Counted from the stretch's first letter, positions 53,056-62,900 are shown. The stretch is DNA of 64,000 nucleotides from Talpa occidentalis (GCF_014898055.3 NW_023601322.1:66616740-66680739); one strand, 5' to 3'. Numbers and translations: made by a program. The notes: generated by a model not told the origin, from the letters alone.

Positions 53056-53303
53056 TTTTTTTTCAAAGGTTTATTTATTTATGCATACAAGAGCTGCAGT
53101 GCAGGCCAGAGATGCGGGAGGAACAGAACAGGTAGACTGACTGAAATATACTGCTGAGGGGAGCAGTGGGTGAGATAGGAGAGGTCTGCTGCGCCATGGG
53201 GGATGCTCACTGGCCGGCCAGGGATTGAACTCGTACTGCTGAGGCTATGGATTGCTTCATAGTGTGGTGCTTAACCCCTTATGCCACCAGGGAGGCCCCT
53301 ATC
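53056..53303 (-). mobile_element. tRNA-derived SINE, type I
   Basis: A reverse copy: TTTATTTATTTATGCATAC, body shortened near GATGCGGGAGGAACAGAAC, B-box complement GGGATTGAACTCG, head complement GCCACCAGGGAGGCCCC. Perfect target-site duplication TTGTTCATTTTCT at 53043-53055 and 53304-53316. Confidence 0.95.
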
Positions 53304-53724
53304 TTGTTCATTTTCTAGCTCCCCATTAGGACATAAACTCCAGGAGGGCAGGAGTTTTTCTCTTTTGTTCCTGTTGCACCTCCAATTTAGCACAGTGTCT
53401 GGCATGTGGTAGATGCTCAATAGTTAGTTGCTGAATGAAACAAGTGAATCCACTTGTTCTTCTTACACAGTGCCTGAAACATAATAGGCATGAAATAAAT
53501 ATTTGTAGAATAAATGAAAAAATGAATGAAGCTGTGTCCACTAATGGGCCTCTCTCTCTAAAATCCTCTTTTTGCTCTCAAAAGCTCCATCTGTTCTCCC
53601 AGTTCCCCAAATTCTCTCTCGTGACCCCTCCAAGGGGCCAAGATCACAGTGCTCTGGAGACAGAAGAGTCCAAGCCTGTCCCCCATCACACATAAGCCCT
53701 GATTACGGACTCTCTGACCATGAG

Positions 53725-53885
53725 CAGTATGGTCAGTGGTTACAAAGCTGGGCTATGGGAGCAAACTACCTGGATTTAAATCCTGGACGGACCACTTACC
53801 AATTGTGTGACCTTAACATCTGTGAGTCTCTTAATTGCAAAAGAAGGATAATAGTACCTACCTGATAGGGTTCTGGGATGTCTCC
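53725..53885 (+). repeat. MIR
   Basis: TGGTCAGTGGTTACAAAGCT, CTACCTGGATTTAAATCCTG, CCAATTGTGTGACCTTAAC and ATAATAGTACCTACCTGAT follow the plus-strand MIR order. Confidence 0.9.
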
Positions 53886-53982
53886 CTACTACACCCTGAA
53901 TGCGCAGAGGGGAGGAACTAAGTCTGAAAGTTCAAGGCTGACTCCTCACACTTAGTAGGTACTCAATAAACAGTGGCGAGAG

Positions 53983-54258
53983 GGCCGCCCTGGTGGTGCA
54001 GCGGGTTGAGTGCAGCGCTGTGAAGCTGCACTCTACAGCCTCTGCAGCACGAGTTTGATCCCCAGCCAGGGAGCAACCCACATGGTGCTGTCTTGACCTC
54101 TCCTGACTTGCCCGCCACTCCCCTCAGCAGTGTTATTCGGTTGATCTGCCTGCTCTGTTCCCTGCTCTGTCTCTGGTGAATCCTCTCATTGCCCCCTCCA
54201 TACCTCTGGACTGTACCCCAGCTCTTGTATGCATAATAAATAAATCTTTAAGAAAAAA
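53983..54258 (+). mobile_element. tRNA-derived SINE, type I, left half of a tandem pair
   Basis: Head GGCCGCCCTGGTGGTGCAGC, then GGGTTGAGTGCAGCGCTGTG. Tail CTTGTATGCATAATAAATAA, ATCTTTAAGAAAA. AACAGTGGCGAGAG lies immediately 5' (53969-53982); its partner is not at this element's 3' end but beyond the next SINE. Confidence 0.95.
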
Positions 54259-54263
54259 ACCAG

Positions 54264-54538
54264 GGGCCTCCCCGGTGGCACAGCGGTTGAGCGCTGGGTT
54301 GTGAAGTTGCCTGCAGCCTCTGCAGTGCCAGTTCGATCCCCGGCCACCAGTGAGGGTCCCACATGGCAAGCAGACCTCTCCTGCTGCCCCTGCTGCTCCC
54401 CTCAGCGGTGTATTTCGTCATTCTGCCTGTTCTGCTCTCTGCTCTGGCTCTGGTGAATTCTCTCACCCTCCCGTGCTTCTGACTGTACCCAGTGCTTGTA
54501 TAAATAAATAAATAAATCTTAAAAACAACAACAACAAC
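54264..54538 (+). mobile_element. tRNA-derived SINE, type II, right half of a tandem pair
   Basis: Head GGGGCCTCCCCGGTGGCACA, B box AGTTCGATCCCC, tail CTTGTATAAATAAATAAATA, ATCTTAAAAACAACAACAAC. AACAGTGGAGAGAG follows at 54539-54552 and matches 53969-53982 with one mismatch. The two SINEs therefore sit in one target-site duplication. Confidence 0.95.
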
Positions 54539-54552
54539 AACAGTGGAGAGAG

Positions 54553-55557
54553 TTCTGTGTTTTCCACTGTGGCCCTAGTAAGTGTATGAATGAAACTGGT
54601 TTGACAGCACAGCAGAGACAGAACCGCCATGGCCACATGCACAGGATTTTCCTGAACCACCCAGGATATGCCTTCTCCTTCCCTGGCCACTATTCTCTCA
54701 TCTGGCAGATGGAAGTGGGGAGAAAAAAGTCCAGTGGTGGGCATATCAACCATCTTAAATGCAGGGGTCCGCAGCTCTCTATCTTACCCTATAGCCAATC
54801 TGTTCACGGACATCTGGCCAAATCCCAATCTTTGTACTCGATTCTCCTCTCCTATTTCAGAATGCAATCAAGTCCCCCATCCACAAGGCCTCCAGCCTCC
54901 GCCAGCTCAGGCCATGCTGATCTCTCCCCATTGTGACCACCCACTGCATATATTGATGATTCGTGCTTTCTGGCATTTGCTTCAACCTAGGCTGGCATTT
55001 GATTAGGACCTGCGTGAGTTCTCATCTCACTTACCTGTCAGATCTCCCCAAATCAACTTTTAATAAGAATAATGCTCCCTCAACATTTGAGATTCACTAG
55101 GCTCCTATACCGAGGGTTTCCATGTCTTTTTTCTCTCTATCTCCAGCACCACCCCAGGAAGTAGAAGGTGGGGAAACAGACTCCTCATTCTATAGAAAAA
55201 GCATTTAAGTTTCAGACAGTTTACACCAAAAATTCCTCACCCCAACCTGCTCACCACCCTTTACCAGTTCAGTCATTGGCACCAGGGTTCACAACCAAGA
55301 TGCCCAAGCCAGAAACAGGGCAACATCACTACTCTTCACCTCGTTCTTCCCCTCACAGCAGAGTCCCCAAACTTTGCAGAGGATACCCAAGTCTCTCCCC
55401 AGACTATTCACTGCTGTCCTCCTTGGCTGCCTTGGTCCATATGAGCTGACCATCAACCCTCTCTGGGAAGGCTCTCCCTCCCCAACTCCACTACTGCTCC
55501 ACCCCATCCCATGCATTCTATACACTGCATATGCAAATGATGCATACTCATGCATTA
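54553..55557. other. Single-copy interval, no gene seen
   Basis: The first 45 bp (CCCTAGTAAGTGTATGAATG) looks like an L2 end. The rest has no recognisable repeat. Overlapping frames of 112-117 codons on both strands show no domain. Confidence 0.45.
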
Positions 55558-56345
55558 ATTTAGTCATTCATTCATTCAATCAAGCTATCGAAAGCTACTA
55601 CATGCCATGGACTGTTCTAGATGCTCAGGGTAAAGCAATGGACAAAACAAAACCCTTGTCCTCACGGAGCTTACATTCCAACAAGGAAATAAGAGGACAA
55701 ATGAGAAATAATCAAGTAAATGTATAGCACCTAGAAAGTGCTGTCAGACAGGAAACAAGGAGTGCTCAGGCAGAATGGAAGCTTGTTTTATACGGGGGAG
55801 GGAGCACAGCCCTCGGAGTCTCAAAGAAATGAGGGCATGAACTTTGCTGATTCCTGGGGCTGTTCCAGGCAGATGGAACAGCAAGCGCAAAATCCTCAGG
55901 TGGAATTGTGCTTTGGCAAGTTTATGTTTAAGGAAGTGTGCAAAGACCAGGGAGGCTACTGGAGCAAGAGAAGAGGGAGAGATCTGGCAGGAGGCCACAA
56001 CTTGCGGGGTTTTAAAGACTAGCTTTGACACTGCGTGAATGTGAAGCCATTGGAGGGTTTGAGCAGAGGAGTGACACGATTCGATTTACATTTTAACAGG
56101 ATCCCTCTAGCTGCTTAGGGGAGAAGAGACTGTAGGGAGACAGGGATAGAGCAGGGAGGCCAGCTGGGAGGCCATTGCAGCAATGCAGGGGAGAGATGAT
56201 GATGGCTTGGAACAGGGTGGTGGCTGTGGAAGTGCTAAGAAGTGGTCAGATGCTGGGTGATTTATGAAGGTAAAGCCAATAATATTTGCTAATGAATTGG
56301 ATATGGAGGATGAAAGAGGAGTCAGGAATGGCGCCAAGGATGACT
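55558..56345 (-). repeat. Long L2 3' region
   Basis: TAGTCATTCATTCATTCAA, TACTACATGCCATGGACTG, TTCCAGGCAGATGGAACAGC, GAAGCCATTGGAGGGTTTGA, GGCCATTGCAGCAATGCAGG and GAGTCAGGAATGGCGCCAAG follow the reverse L2 order. It is one of the longest L2 copies here. Confidence 0.9.
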
Positions 56346-56504
56346 GCAGATTGATTTTGTCACTCCCCTAGTTCCACATGCTTAGATTTGTCCAAATCCC
56401 TCCACGTGGACAATGTGGTCCTTCACCTTCATAATTTGAAACCCCCACTCCCCTCCCCCCATGCTGTGGTCTCATCTTCAGCAGCAGGGACTAGCAACAC
56501 TGTT

Positions 56505-56760
56505 TAGCAGCTATTGAGTGTTAGCTCAGTGGGGCCCGAGCTGAACACTTACAGGTGTCCTCTCATTCATCCTCCACAACAACCCAAGGAAATGGGTGAC
56601 ATTTATGAATCCCTTATTATCAAAATACCCATTTTACAGAAGCAAAAACTGAGGCACAAAGAAGTTAAATAACTTGATCAAGGTCACACGGCTAGTAAAT
56701 AGCAGACCCAGGATTTGAATCCAGTTATTGGATTCTAAAGCTGTGTCTTTACCTACCATG
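56505..56760 (-). repeat. MIR, nearly complete
   Basis: CTCTCATTCATCCTCCACAA, CATTTTACAGAAGCAAAAAC, CAAGGTCACACGGCTAGTAA and CAGGATTTGAATCCAGTTA follow the reverse MIR order. Confidence 0.9.
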
Positions 56761-57249
56761 AGAGATTGAAATTTCAGTTCTACAGCCAACCATGAGCTCA
56801 TTTGCTTAATTTCTGCGCCTTCCAACAGGCAGTTCCTGGTGCCTAGAGAACATTCCCCCTTCCAACCTTCACATACTTCCCACCTGCACCCTCCACACCT
56901 TTATCTGGCTAAATTGCTTTCCTCTGGGGAGACCACCAGGGTGAGATCCCCCTTCTCCATGTTCCCACACTGCCTGTGCTTGCTATGTGACTGCTCTGCC
57001 CTCCTTGCCACCTAAGCATCTGTTTCAGCACCCCATCTCCCCACAAGATATGAGGCACAGAGGCCAGGCCTACAAAGAACTGTGCCTGGTACCTAGGCGC
57101 GCGGTCATCATCTGAGGGCTGACGAAGGAGACCGAGCTCACACTCATATCTGGCTGTACTTCATATCCACCCTCTAATAAACTCTTAGGCCTGGGTCCCA
57201 GTGCTTGCCTCCTCACAACTCCCTACACTGCTACCTACATAGCAGATAT
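56761..57249. other. Single-copy stretch, no gene seen
   Basis: No gene or repeat recognised. Short L2-like traces near 57030 are too weak to call. Confidence 0.45.
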
Positions 57250-57425
57250 TTGCAACAGCCAGCATTTACTGAGAGCTGCCAGACAGCAGTACTAAGCACT
57301 TTATATGCACCTTCTCACTTAATCCTCCCAACACATCACTGACATAGCATGCTTTATACCTGTACCTTGCAAGGAAACAAACTGTGGCTCTCCCAGATTA
57401 AGTAAATTTCCTAGGGCCAAAACGT
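57250..57425 (-). repeat. MIR
   Basis: CAGTACTAAGCACTTTATAT, GCACCTTCTCACTTAATCC, AAGGAAACAAACTGTGGC and AAGTAAATTTCCTAGGGCC follow the reverse MIR order. Confidence 0.85.
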
Positions 57426-57639
57426 GGGAGTGGGATGTGAAACAAATAGTTGATGAATTGAACTGATGGCATGGGCAGTGACCTGGGCCTGCTCCCTCCA
57501 GTCCTGGACTCTCCACACCAGGCCTGGCACAGAGTGGGCCCTTGCCACAAGTGAGCAAACCCCCAGTCGCAGGGGAGCTGTCAAGCCAGAGAGGAAGGCC
57601 TCCCTCTCCTCATTCATCTCCCCTTCACGTAGTCCTTAA

Positions 57640-57929
57640 TAAAAGCCCTGAGAATGACCAATTGAAGGGTGTGATTTCCTCCGGAGAGTAGCGTCATTTA
57701 CATGGGAACATTCAAACAGGAACGGAATTCTTCCGTGAGGGCATAGACTTCAGAAGACAGCTGTGGTTGGAGAGTTCTAGTTGGGTAGGGAGGGGGGGAT
57801 GCCGAGGGCTGGGGTATGATCCTTTATTTATTTATTTCCCTCCCAGAGCCTTCACCTTTCATTAAAACAGCCTCCGGATGTAGGTGCAATCAAACATTCA
57901 TTAGACAAGCAAGGTACACTTAAAAAACA

Positions 57930-57931
<2 letters not shown>
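57640..57931. promoter_or_regulatory. Candidate conserved element upstream of CpG island
   Basis: Repeat-free: ATTTCCTCCGGAGAGTAGCG, GTCATTTACATGGGAACATT, GGAACGGAATTCTTCCG and CCTCCGGATGTAGGTGCAAT. CpGs survive in an AT-rich setting. It directly precedes the CpG island and may be a proximal enhancer. Inference only. Confidence 0.4.

Positions 57932-57964
<33 letters not shown>
57932..57964 (+). repeat. (AC)16 microsatellite
   Basis: A perfect AC run between the conserved-looking block and the CpG island. Confidence 0.95.
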
Positions 57965-57967
<3 letters not shown>

Positions 57968-58475
57968 CAATAATCAATCTGCGAAATGAAACCGGATCCT
58001 TCAGGCAAGAACAGCAGCCTGTGTTCCTCCGCACCGCGCTCCCGCTCCTCACCCCCCCTGTCCTGTGTCTGCCCAGGTCCCTAGCTGACTGGCTCGGAGC
58101 TGTGACCCGGGATCTGACACCTGCAGGACCTGTAGACAGGCCCCCTCCGCACCCCCTCAGCCGGCCAGCCGGGTCTGCCCGCCGGTGTGAAGCAAACTGA
58201 GTTCTCATTTGCACATTCAGTCTCGAGGCTCAAAGCGTGGCCTTGGGGGTCCTCCGCGCAGAGCAGCGGGCATTTCCCAGATGTCCAGTGATTGGGGGAG
58301 TGGGAGATGGAAGGTGGGTGTCTGGCGACTTAGACTCTCTCCCGCCTCTCAATCAGGACCGGCTTCCCGGAGGAGGAGAGGGCGGCGGCGCCCGGAATGG
58401 GGGCAAGGAAGTGGCTCGACAGATGGGGAGTGGGAGGCTCTTTCCAGCATATGGGGCTGCGTGGGCGGAAGGAGT

Positions 58476-58510
58476 CTGGGCTGGGCTGGGCTGGGCTGGG
58501 CTGGGCTGGG
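58476..58510 (+). repeat. (CTGGG)7 array in the CpG island
   Basis: Seven perfect CTGGG units, followed by GGGTGAGGGGAGGAGGGG. The repeated GGG runs could form G-quadruplexes on the plus strand. Confidence 0.97.
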
Positions 58511-58707
58511 GGTGAGGGGAGGAGGGGCACAGGATGGCGGAGACGGTCCCCGGAGCGGGCACGCGTGCTGGAGTGGTGGTGGGCGTGTGAACTGGACGAA
58601 GAGAACAGGTAACCCCCGAAAGGTGGGGGCAGGGAAGTGGGGGCGGCCTTGGATTTGCTCACTCGGAGCCTGCGGAGGGCGCAGCAAGCTGAGCGTCTAG
58701 CACGAGG

Positions 58708-58721
58708 GCGCCCTCTGATGG
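58708..58721 (-). promoter_or_regulatory. CTCF-like motif at the CpG island edge
   Basis: GCGCCCTCTGATGG is the reverse of CCATCAGAGGGCGC, which fits the CTCF core with one position off. It sits at the right edge of the CpG island. Not scored computationally. Confidence 0.5.
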
Positions 58722-58769
58722 CAATTTACAGGTCAGACACAATTTACAGATTTCTTCTGAAATCAGTTT

Positions 58770-58920
58770 AACCAAATCCTTAATGAGGGCTGCCTAGGAG
58801 CCAGGCCCTGGGCTGAGTCTCCTTTGGAGAATACTACCGTGCCCATTTTTAAGCTAAAGGAACAGAGGCCCAGTAAGGTCAAACAACTAGACGTGGCAAG
58901 ACCCAGGATTCCAAATCATG
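58770..58920 (-). repeat. MIR
   Basis: AGCCAGGCCCTGGGCTGAG, GTGCCCATTTTTAAGCTAA, GAACAGAGGCCCAGTAAGG and AGACCCAGGATTCCAAATC follow the reverse MIR order. Confidence 0.85.
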
Positions 58921-58924
58921 CATG

Positions 58925-59095
58925 TATCATTCACCCAACAGTTACTGAGTCCCTGCCTTGTGCAAGGGACTGGGGATACTGCAGTTCATGAGACGGTCAG
59001 GTCCCTGGCCTCGTGGGGCTTGCAGTCTAGGTGAGGAGACAGACAGCACACGAATAAATAAATGAGCAAAATAATTTCACTGCTGTGGAGGAAAT
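58925..59095 (-). repeat. L2 3' end
   Basis: TTCACCCAACAGTTACTGAG, TGCAAGGGACTGGGGATACT, CTCGTGGGGCTTGCAGTCTA and GGAGACAGACAGCAC match reverse L2. Confidence 0.9.
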
Positions 59096-59789
59096 AAACC
59101 AGGGTGTGGAGCTAGGCAGCCACTGTGCTTGTGCCTTCCCCCTCACTGCTCCCTGGGGGACCAGGATTTGTCAGCCTTGGCTTCAAGGCAGGCAGCAAAG
59201 AAGGTGGCTCAGAGGGAGGAACTAAGGTGGGGGTACAGATTCCCAAGGCCAGGAGCTGCTCCCATCCACCGCACCCCTTCACATGTGCTACCACCAGCAC
59301 CTGCAGCCTGAGGCTTTCCCACTGAGGCCAACCAGCTGAATTATTTCCTCATCTCTACCCGATGAGTTTTTAATCTGTCTTTATACAGAAGCCTGGCTGC
59401 CTGCGCGGGGATTATTACCGAGTTCTCTGCACATCGATCCTGCCTCCCCTGGCTGTTCTGACCAAGCGAGGCTTTGAGATGGAGGTGGGAGGGGTCTCCG
59501 CTCTGGAAAGATTTAGAGGAACACTACGCTAGCTGTGAGGAGGGGCCTGCAGCATTCAGACATCAGATGCTCAGGATTTCAGGGGTACTGTCCGGCAAGG
59601 CTGGGGTATAGCCAGGTTGTAGGGGAACAGGAATGAAGGGGCTAAGTTCTTTCAGAAGATGAGACTGTTCCAGCAGTACCAGCTCACTATTTGGGAAGGC
59701 TTTGCAGGTCCAAGGGAGAGAGAAGAAAGGAAGCAGGAGAAGCTGTGTTGACTGGGGACCAGGACAGGAGGTCAGGAGAAGGGTGTTCT
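59096..59789. other. Single-copy stretch with a conserved-looking block
   Basis: 59340-59480 (CTACCCGATGAGTTTTTAA, GGATTATTACCGAGTTC, GCACATCGATCC) retains CpGs in AT-rich sequence, with a GGATTA bicoid-type core. It may be regulatory. No exon recognised. Confidence 0.4.
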
Positions 59790-59950
59790 CCTGTCTCTGC
59801 TATTTACAACCTGTGTGCCCTTGGGCAATTACTTAGTCTCTTCTGTACAAGGGAGGTGGTTACTGAGGATATTTAATAAGGTGGTGTGTGCACACGATCT
59901 TCACACAGTAAACACTCAATAATGTCAGCTCTCATTATTAATATCATTAT
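59790..59950 (+). repeat. MIR
   Basis: CTCTGCTATTTACAACCTGT, GTGCCCTTGGGCAATTACTT and ACAGTAAACACTCAATAATG follow the plus-strand MIR order. Confidence 0.85.
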
Positions 59951-60489
59951 CTGTAAAATGAAAGTGGGAGTCCTGACTCTGCTTCCTGGACAGATCTCTT
60001 GTGAAACTCATATGGACAGAGGCACCAGGTCCACGTGAGGATTATTGTTGACCCACAGCCAGCTCACTGACGCTAATAAAGGTGTGAGGAGGCGGGAGGC
60101 AGACACACATTCAGTCGCTCCACTTTGGGTCAGCGACAGACACTCTGGGTCTGACAGCTGTTTAGACTTGCAGCCTAGATACACCCTCTAGGCCTTCAGA
60201 GCCAGCCTGCGAGCAGGGAATGTGGGACAGAAGCGCCTACGTGTGACTTTCATCTGCCCAGGTGCCAGCGGAGAGTTGAGAGTGACCTTTCAAGCACACG
60301 AGACTCAGCATCTCCCTTTTTGTCCTGGGACAAACCCCCAGTGCCCTCCATGGCCTGGGGGTGACTTCTGTTCCAGCCCCTGCACTCGGAGCTGGCTGTG
60401 GCCCAACTCTACCCCCTGGCTTCTCTTGCCTCTGCCTGTGTGCAGGCAGGTCCTTCTTCCTGGGGCCCCTTGACCCTTTGACTTGTACC
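59951..60489. other. Single-copy stretch, no gene seen
   Basis: No repeat recognised. Overlapping 83-90 codon frames at 60222-60509 lack domains. Confidence 0.45.
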
Positions 60490-60562
60490 CCTAAGGACAG
60501 GGACTTCATTGACTGTTGATCAAAAGTAGATGATCAGTAAATATTTGTTGAATGGCATTGAA
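60490..60562 (+). repeat. L2 3' end
   Basis: CCCTAAGGACAGGGACTTCA then GATCAGTAAATATTTGTTGA, ATGGC match the L2 terminus. Confidence 0.8.
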
Positions 60563-60599
60563 TCCACCCCACCCCCATCCCAGTTGATGCCTTTTGGCC

Positions 60600-60790
60600 T
60601 AAACTCAAACCTCACTTTTCAGGAAAAGCCTCCCTGTTGCTGAGCCCGGTAGAGGCTCCTTCCCTCTTGTGCTTCTGCTGGGAAGTGTGCGTTTTTGGAT
60701 GTCTGTCGCCTTTGCTGGAGTCTCAACTCCACAAGGACAGGGTCAGGGCTTTCTGTTTACCACTCTAGCTTCAGTACCCAACATGCGTAG
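60600..60790 (+). repeat. L2 3' region
   Basis: AGGAAAAGCCTCCCTGTTGC, CTCAACTCCACAAGGACAGG, CCACTCTAGCTTCAGTACCC resemble L2 plus strand. It lies tandem to the previous L2 end. Confidence 0.6.
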
Positions 60791-60799
60791 GAAATACTT

Positions 60800-61564
60800 T
60801 GAAGGAGGAAATAGACAGAAGGGTGGCACTGGGCCTCTGGGTCTTCTGTTTTAGTGCCTCCCACTGAACCCCATAACCCTAGCCCCCATTTTCAGAGCCT
60901 GGTGTCTCTGGAAGAAGGCTTGCTCTCCCACCCCTCGTCCAGCCATCCACACCTACCAGCAGCCAGGCTCTTGGGGGCACTCCTCTGCCTGGGCCCTTTC
61001 AGCCTGGGTTGCGCCTCCTGATGAAGAATGGGGCCTGCTCTGAGCTCCCGAGGGCAGTCCTGGCCTGGGTACCCTGGACCCGCCTCCTTCTCACCCTCCA
61101 AAGAACCCAGCTCTGGATCTGCAAACACAGCGAGGCGGGCACCGCTCTGCCCTCACCAGCCAGAAGCACTAGCAAATGCCGAGTCATTGCTGGCTGCTGG
61201 GTCTCCAGCTCCTCCTGCCTGAGGAGCCGCCAGCAGCAAACCCAGAAGAGCCACCCCGGCAGCATCTGAAGCACTTCATACCTGACAGGACTTTTTGCCT
61301 CCCTCCCAGCAGACGCCCACCTCTGCCAGGGTGGAAGAAGGTCCTGGAAGAGGGGGTCAGCCCAGAGTGGGACCACCAATGCTGCTCCCCTCCCTACCTG
61401 CCACTGTCAAGGGCCTTGGGATGCATGTTGACAGCCCGGCCTCAGTTTCTCCATGGGGCCCTCCCTGCTGAGGGGTTACTGAGAGAACATTTGCTGGGCT
61501 GTGCCAAAACTTTGTTGCTTGCGAATGCGAACTAGTAATTAAGCCCCTACCAACTGCCTGCAGA
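60800..61564. other. Single-copy interval, no gene seen
   Basis: GC-rich with frames of 60-126 codons on both strands (for example 60999-61379 minus). None resembles a known protein. Confidence 0.45.
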
Positions 61565-61760
61565 TAAGCATAATCCCTTGCATTTATACAGCCCTGAATA
61601 CATTTCAAAGCATTTTCATATATATTATCTCATATGATCTCCCACAATAATCCTATTGGGTAGTTACTGGGAAGAAAATGAATGTCCTTATTTTGTAGAG
61701 GAGAAAGCCAAGTCTCAGAGAGGGAAGAAACTTGTCTGAGGTCACATAGCCTGTGGGGGT
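61565..61760 (-). repeat. MIR-type SINE
   Basis: ATTTCAAAGCATTTTCATAT, ATTATCTCATATGATCTCCC, AGTCTCAGAGAGGGAAGAAA and CTGAGGTCACATAGCCTGTG follow a reverse MIR order, perhaps a MIR3 variant. Confidence 0.8.
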
Positions 61761-61889
61761 CCCCAGTTGGGTTTGGGGTACATTTCCCTAACAGCCTGGG
61801 CTCTTAATGATGCCCTGGCCTAGGGTCCTGGCTTAGCCTGGCAAGCCCCCGCAGCTCTTCTGCACATTCTAGGCTCTCAACAGCAGCAA

Positions 61890-62050
61890 CAAGTAGTGGT
61901 AGGGCACAGATAGACAACTTGAATCATGCCATCTTATTTAACTCCCAACACAACCTTATGATGTTGATAATATTATCCGTCCCTGTGTAGATAAGGTGAC
62001 CAGAGCTGTGAGAAGTTAAGTAACCTGCTCAGAGTCACACAGGCTCCTCC
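61890..62050 (-). repeat. MIR
   Basis: ATGCCATCTTATTTAACTCC, ACAACCTTATGATGTTGATA, GAGAAGTTAAGTAACCTGCT and CAGAGTCACACAGGCTCC follow the reverse MIR order. Confidence 0.85.
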
Positions 62051-62184
62051 AGGAGCAGTGCTGGTCTGTTGCCCTGGCTTAGTTGAGGCTCTCTCTCAGA
62101 GCCCAAACCTTGGAGAAACTCTCCCTTGAAGTTTGGGATCATCAGAATTTGCTCTTCTATAGCTCTCTGCACAACCAGGTTGCT

Positions 62185-62900
62185 CATTCATTCATATACA
62201 TTCATTTACCAAACATCCACTGAGTCCTTTGCTCTGTGCTTGGCATTAGGAATCCTGCAGTCGACAGTAGCCCAATCTCCTGCTCTGGAGAAGCTAACCC
62301 AGGCTGGGAAAGTCTGGGAAGGCTTCCTGGAAGAAGGGGCACCCAAGATGAATCTTGAAGGAGGAGAAGACAAACAACAGGAAAAGAAAAGGGAAGAGTA
62401 TCCCAAGTGGAAGGAGCCAGAGGCAAAAGAGAGTAGTGCCTGTTCAGTGATGTTGTGAAGGAGACCGTTTCACTAGAGAAGAGAGCAGTGAGGCTGGTGC
62501 TTTGCCAGACCTGGAGAGAGGCATGTGGCAGGGAAGTGACCTGATAAGGTCTGTGTGAAGGATGTTGTGAAGGTTGCATGGAGGGTGGGACTGGCAGTGG
62601 GGATGCTGTCCACTCTAGTGCAAAATCTTTCCTACTTACATCTCCATGGAGCCAGCCCTGCAGCCTGTGGGATGTAGGAAAGTAGCATTCTAGGGCACTC
62701 TTGGTTGAGTCTGGGCAAGACTCTGGAGGCCTGAGGGGGTATGGTTTGTAGATGGTCCCAGTGGTCCCCAATGAGGTATCAACTGAGAGCAGGCAGAAGG
62801 AAGGACATCCCAGACAAAGGAACAGCATCTGTGAGGCCCAGAGGTGAAAGAGAGCAAGATTAGCTGTAGCACTGGAGTAGTTCAACACAGCTAAAGCCAG
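62185..62900 (-). repeat. Long L2 3' region
   Basis: CATTCATATACATTCATTTA, GCTTGGCATTAGGAATCCTG, GGGAAGGCTTCCTGGAAGAA and CAGACAAAGGAACAGCATCT follow reverse L2. The 239-codon minus frame at 62202-62921 lies almost wholly in this L2 UTR and is not a gene. Confidence 0.85.

Larger units (their letters stand above)
52590..53445 (+). repeat. L2 3' region hosting two SINEs
   Basis: CTCTCCCTGACCACCCCC before the first SINE, TTATTATTTATCAGTATC between, and GACATAAACTCCAGGAGGGC, CTGGCATGTGGTAGATGCTC, GCTGAATGAAAC after the second follow the L2 plus-strand order. Confidence 0.85.
57990..58735. promoter_or_regulatory. CpG island, candidate promoter
   Basis: The only extended CpG-dense region not due to a SINE. 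It includes CACCGCGCTCCCGCTCC, CCGGCCAGCCGGGTCTGCC, GGGCGGCGGCGCCCGGAATG and GGAGCGGGCACGCGTGC. No canonical TATA box was seen. A donor-like AACAG|GTAACC lies at 58609 on plus; CCGA|GTGAGC is a donor-like site on minus near 58658. Direction is undetermined. The 163-codon plus frame (58209-58700) has no recognisable domain, so I do not call a CDS. Confidence 0.65.

Noticed and set aside
58476..58510. Immunoglobulin switch-region-like repeat
   Set aside because: CTGGG pentamers resemble switch repeats, but the array is only 35 bp and no immunoglobulin gene segment is visible.
58209..58700. 163-codon open frame in the CpG island
   Set aside because: Gly/Trp/Arg-rich translation of GC-rich promoter DNA including the CTGGG array; no recognisable protein.
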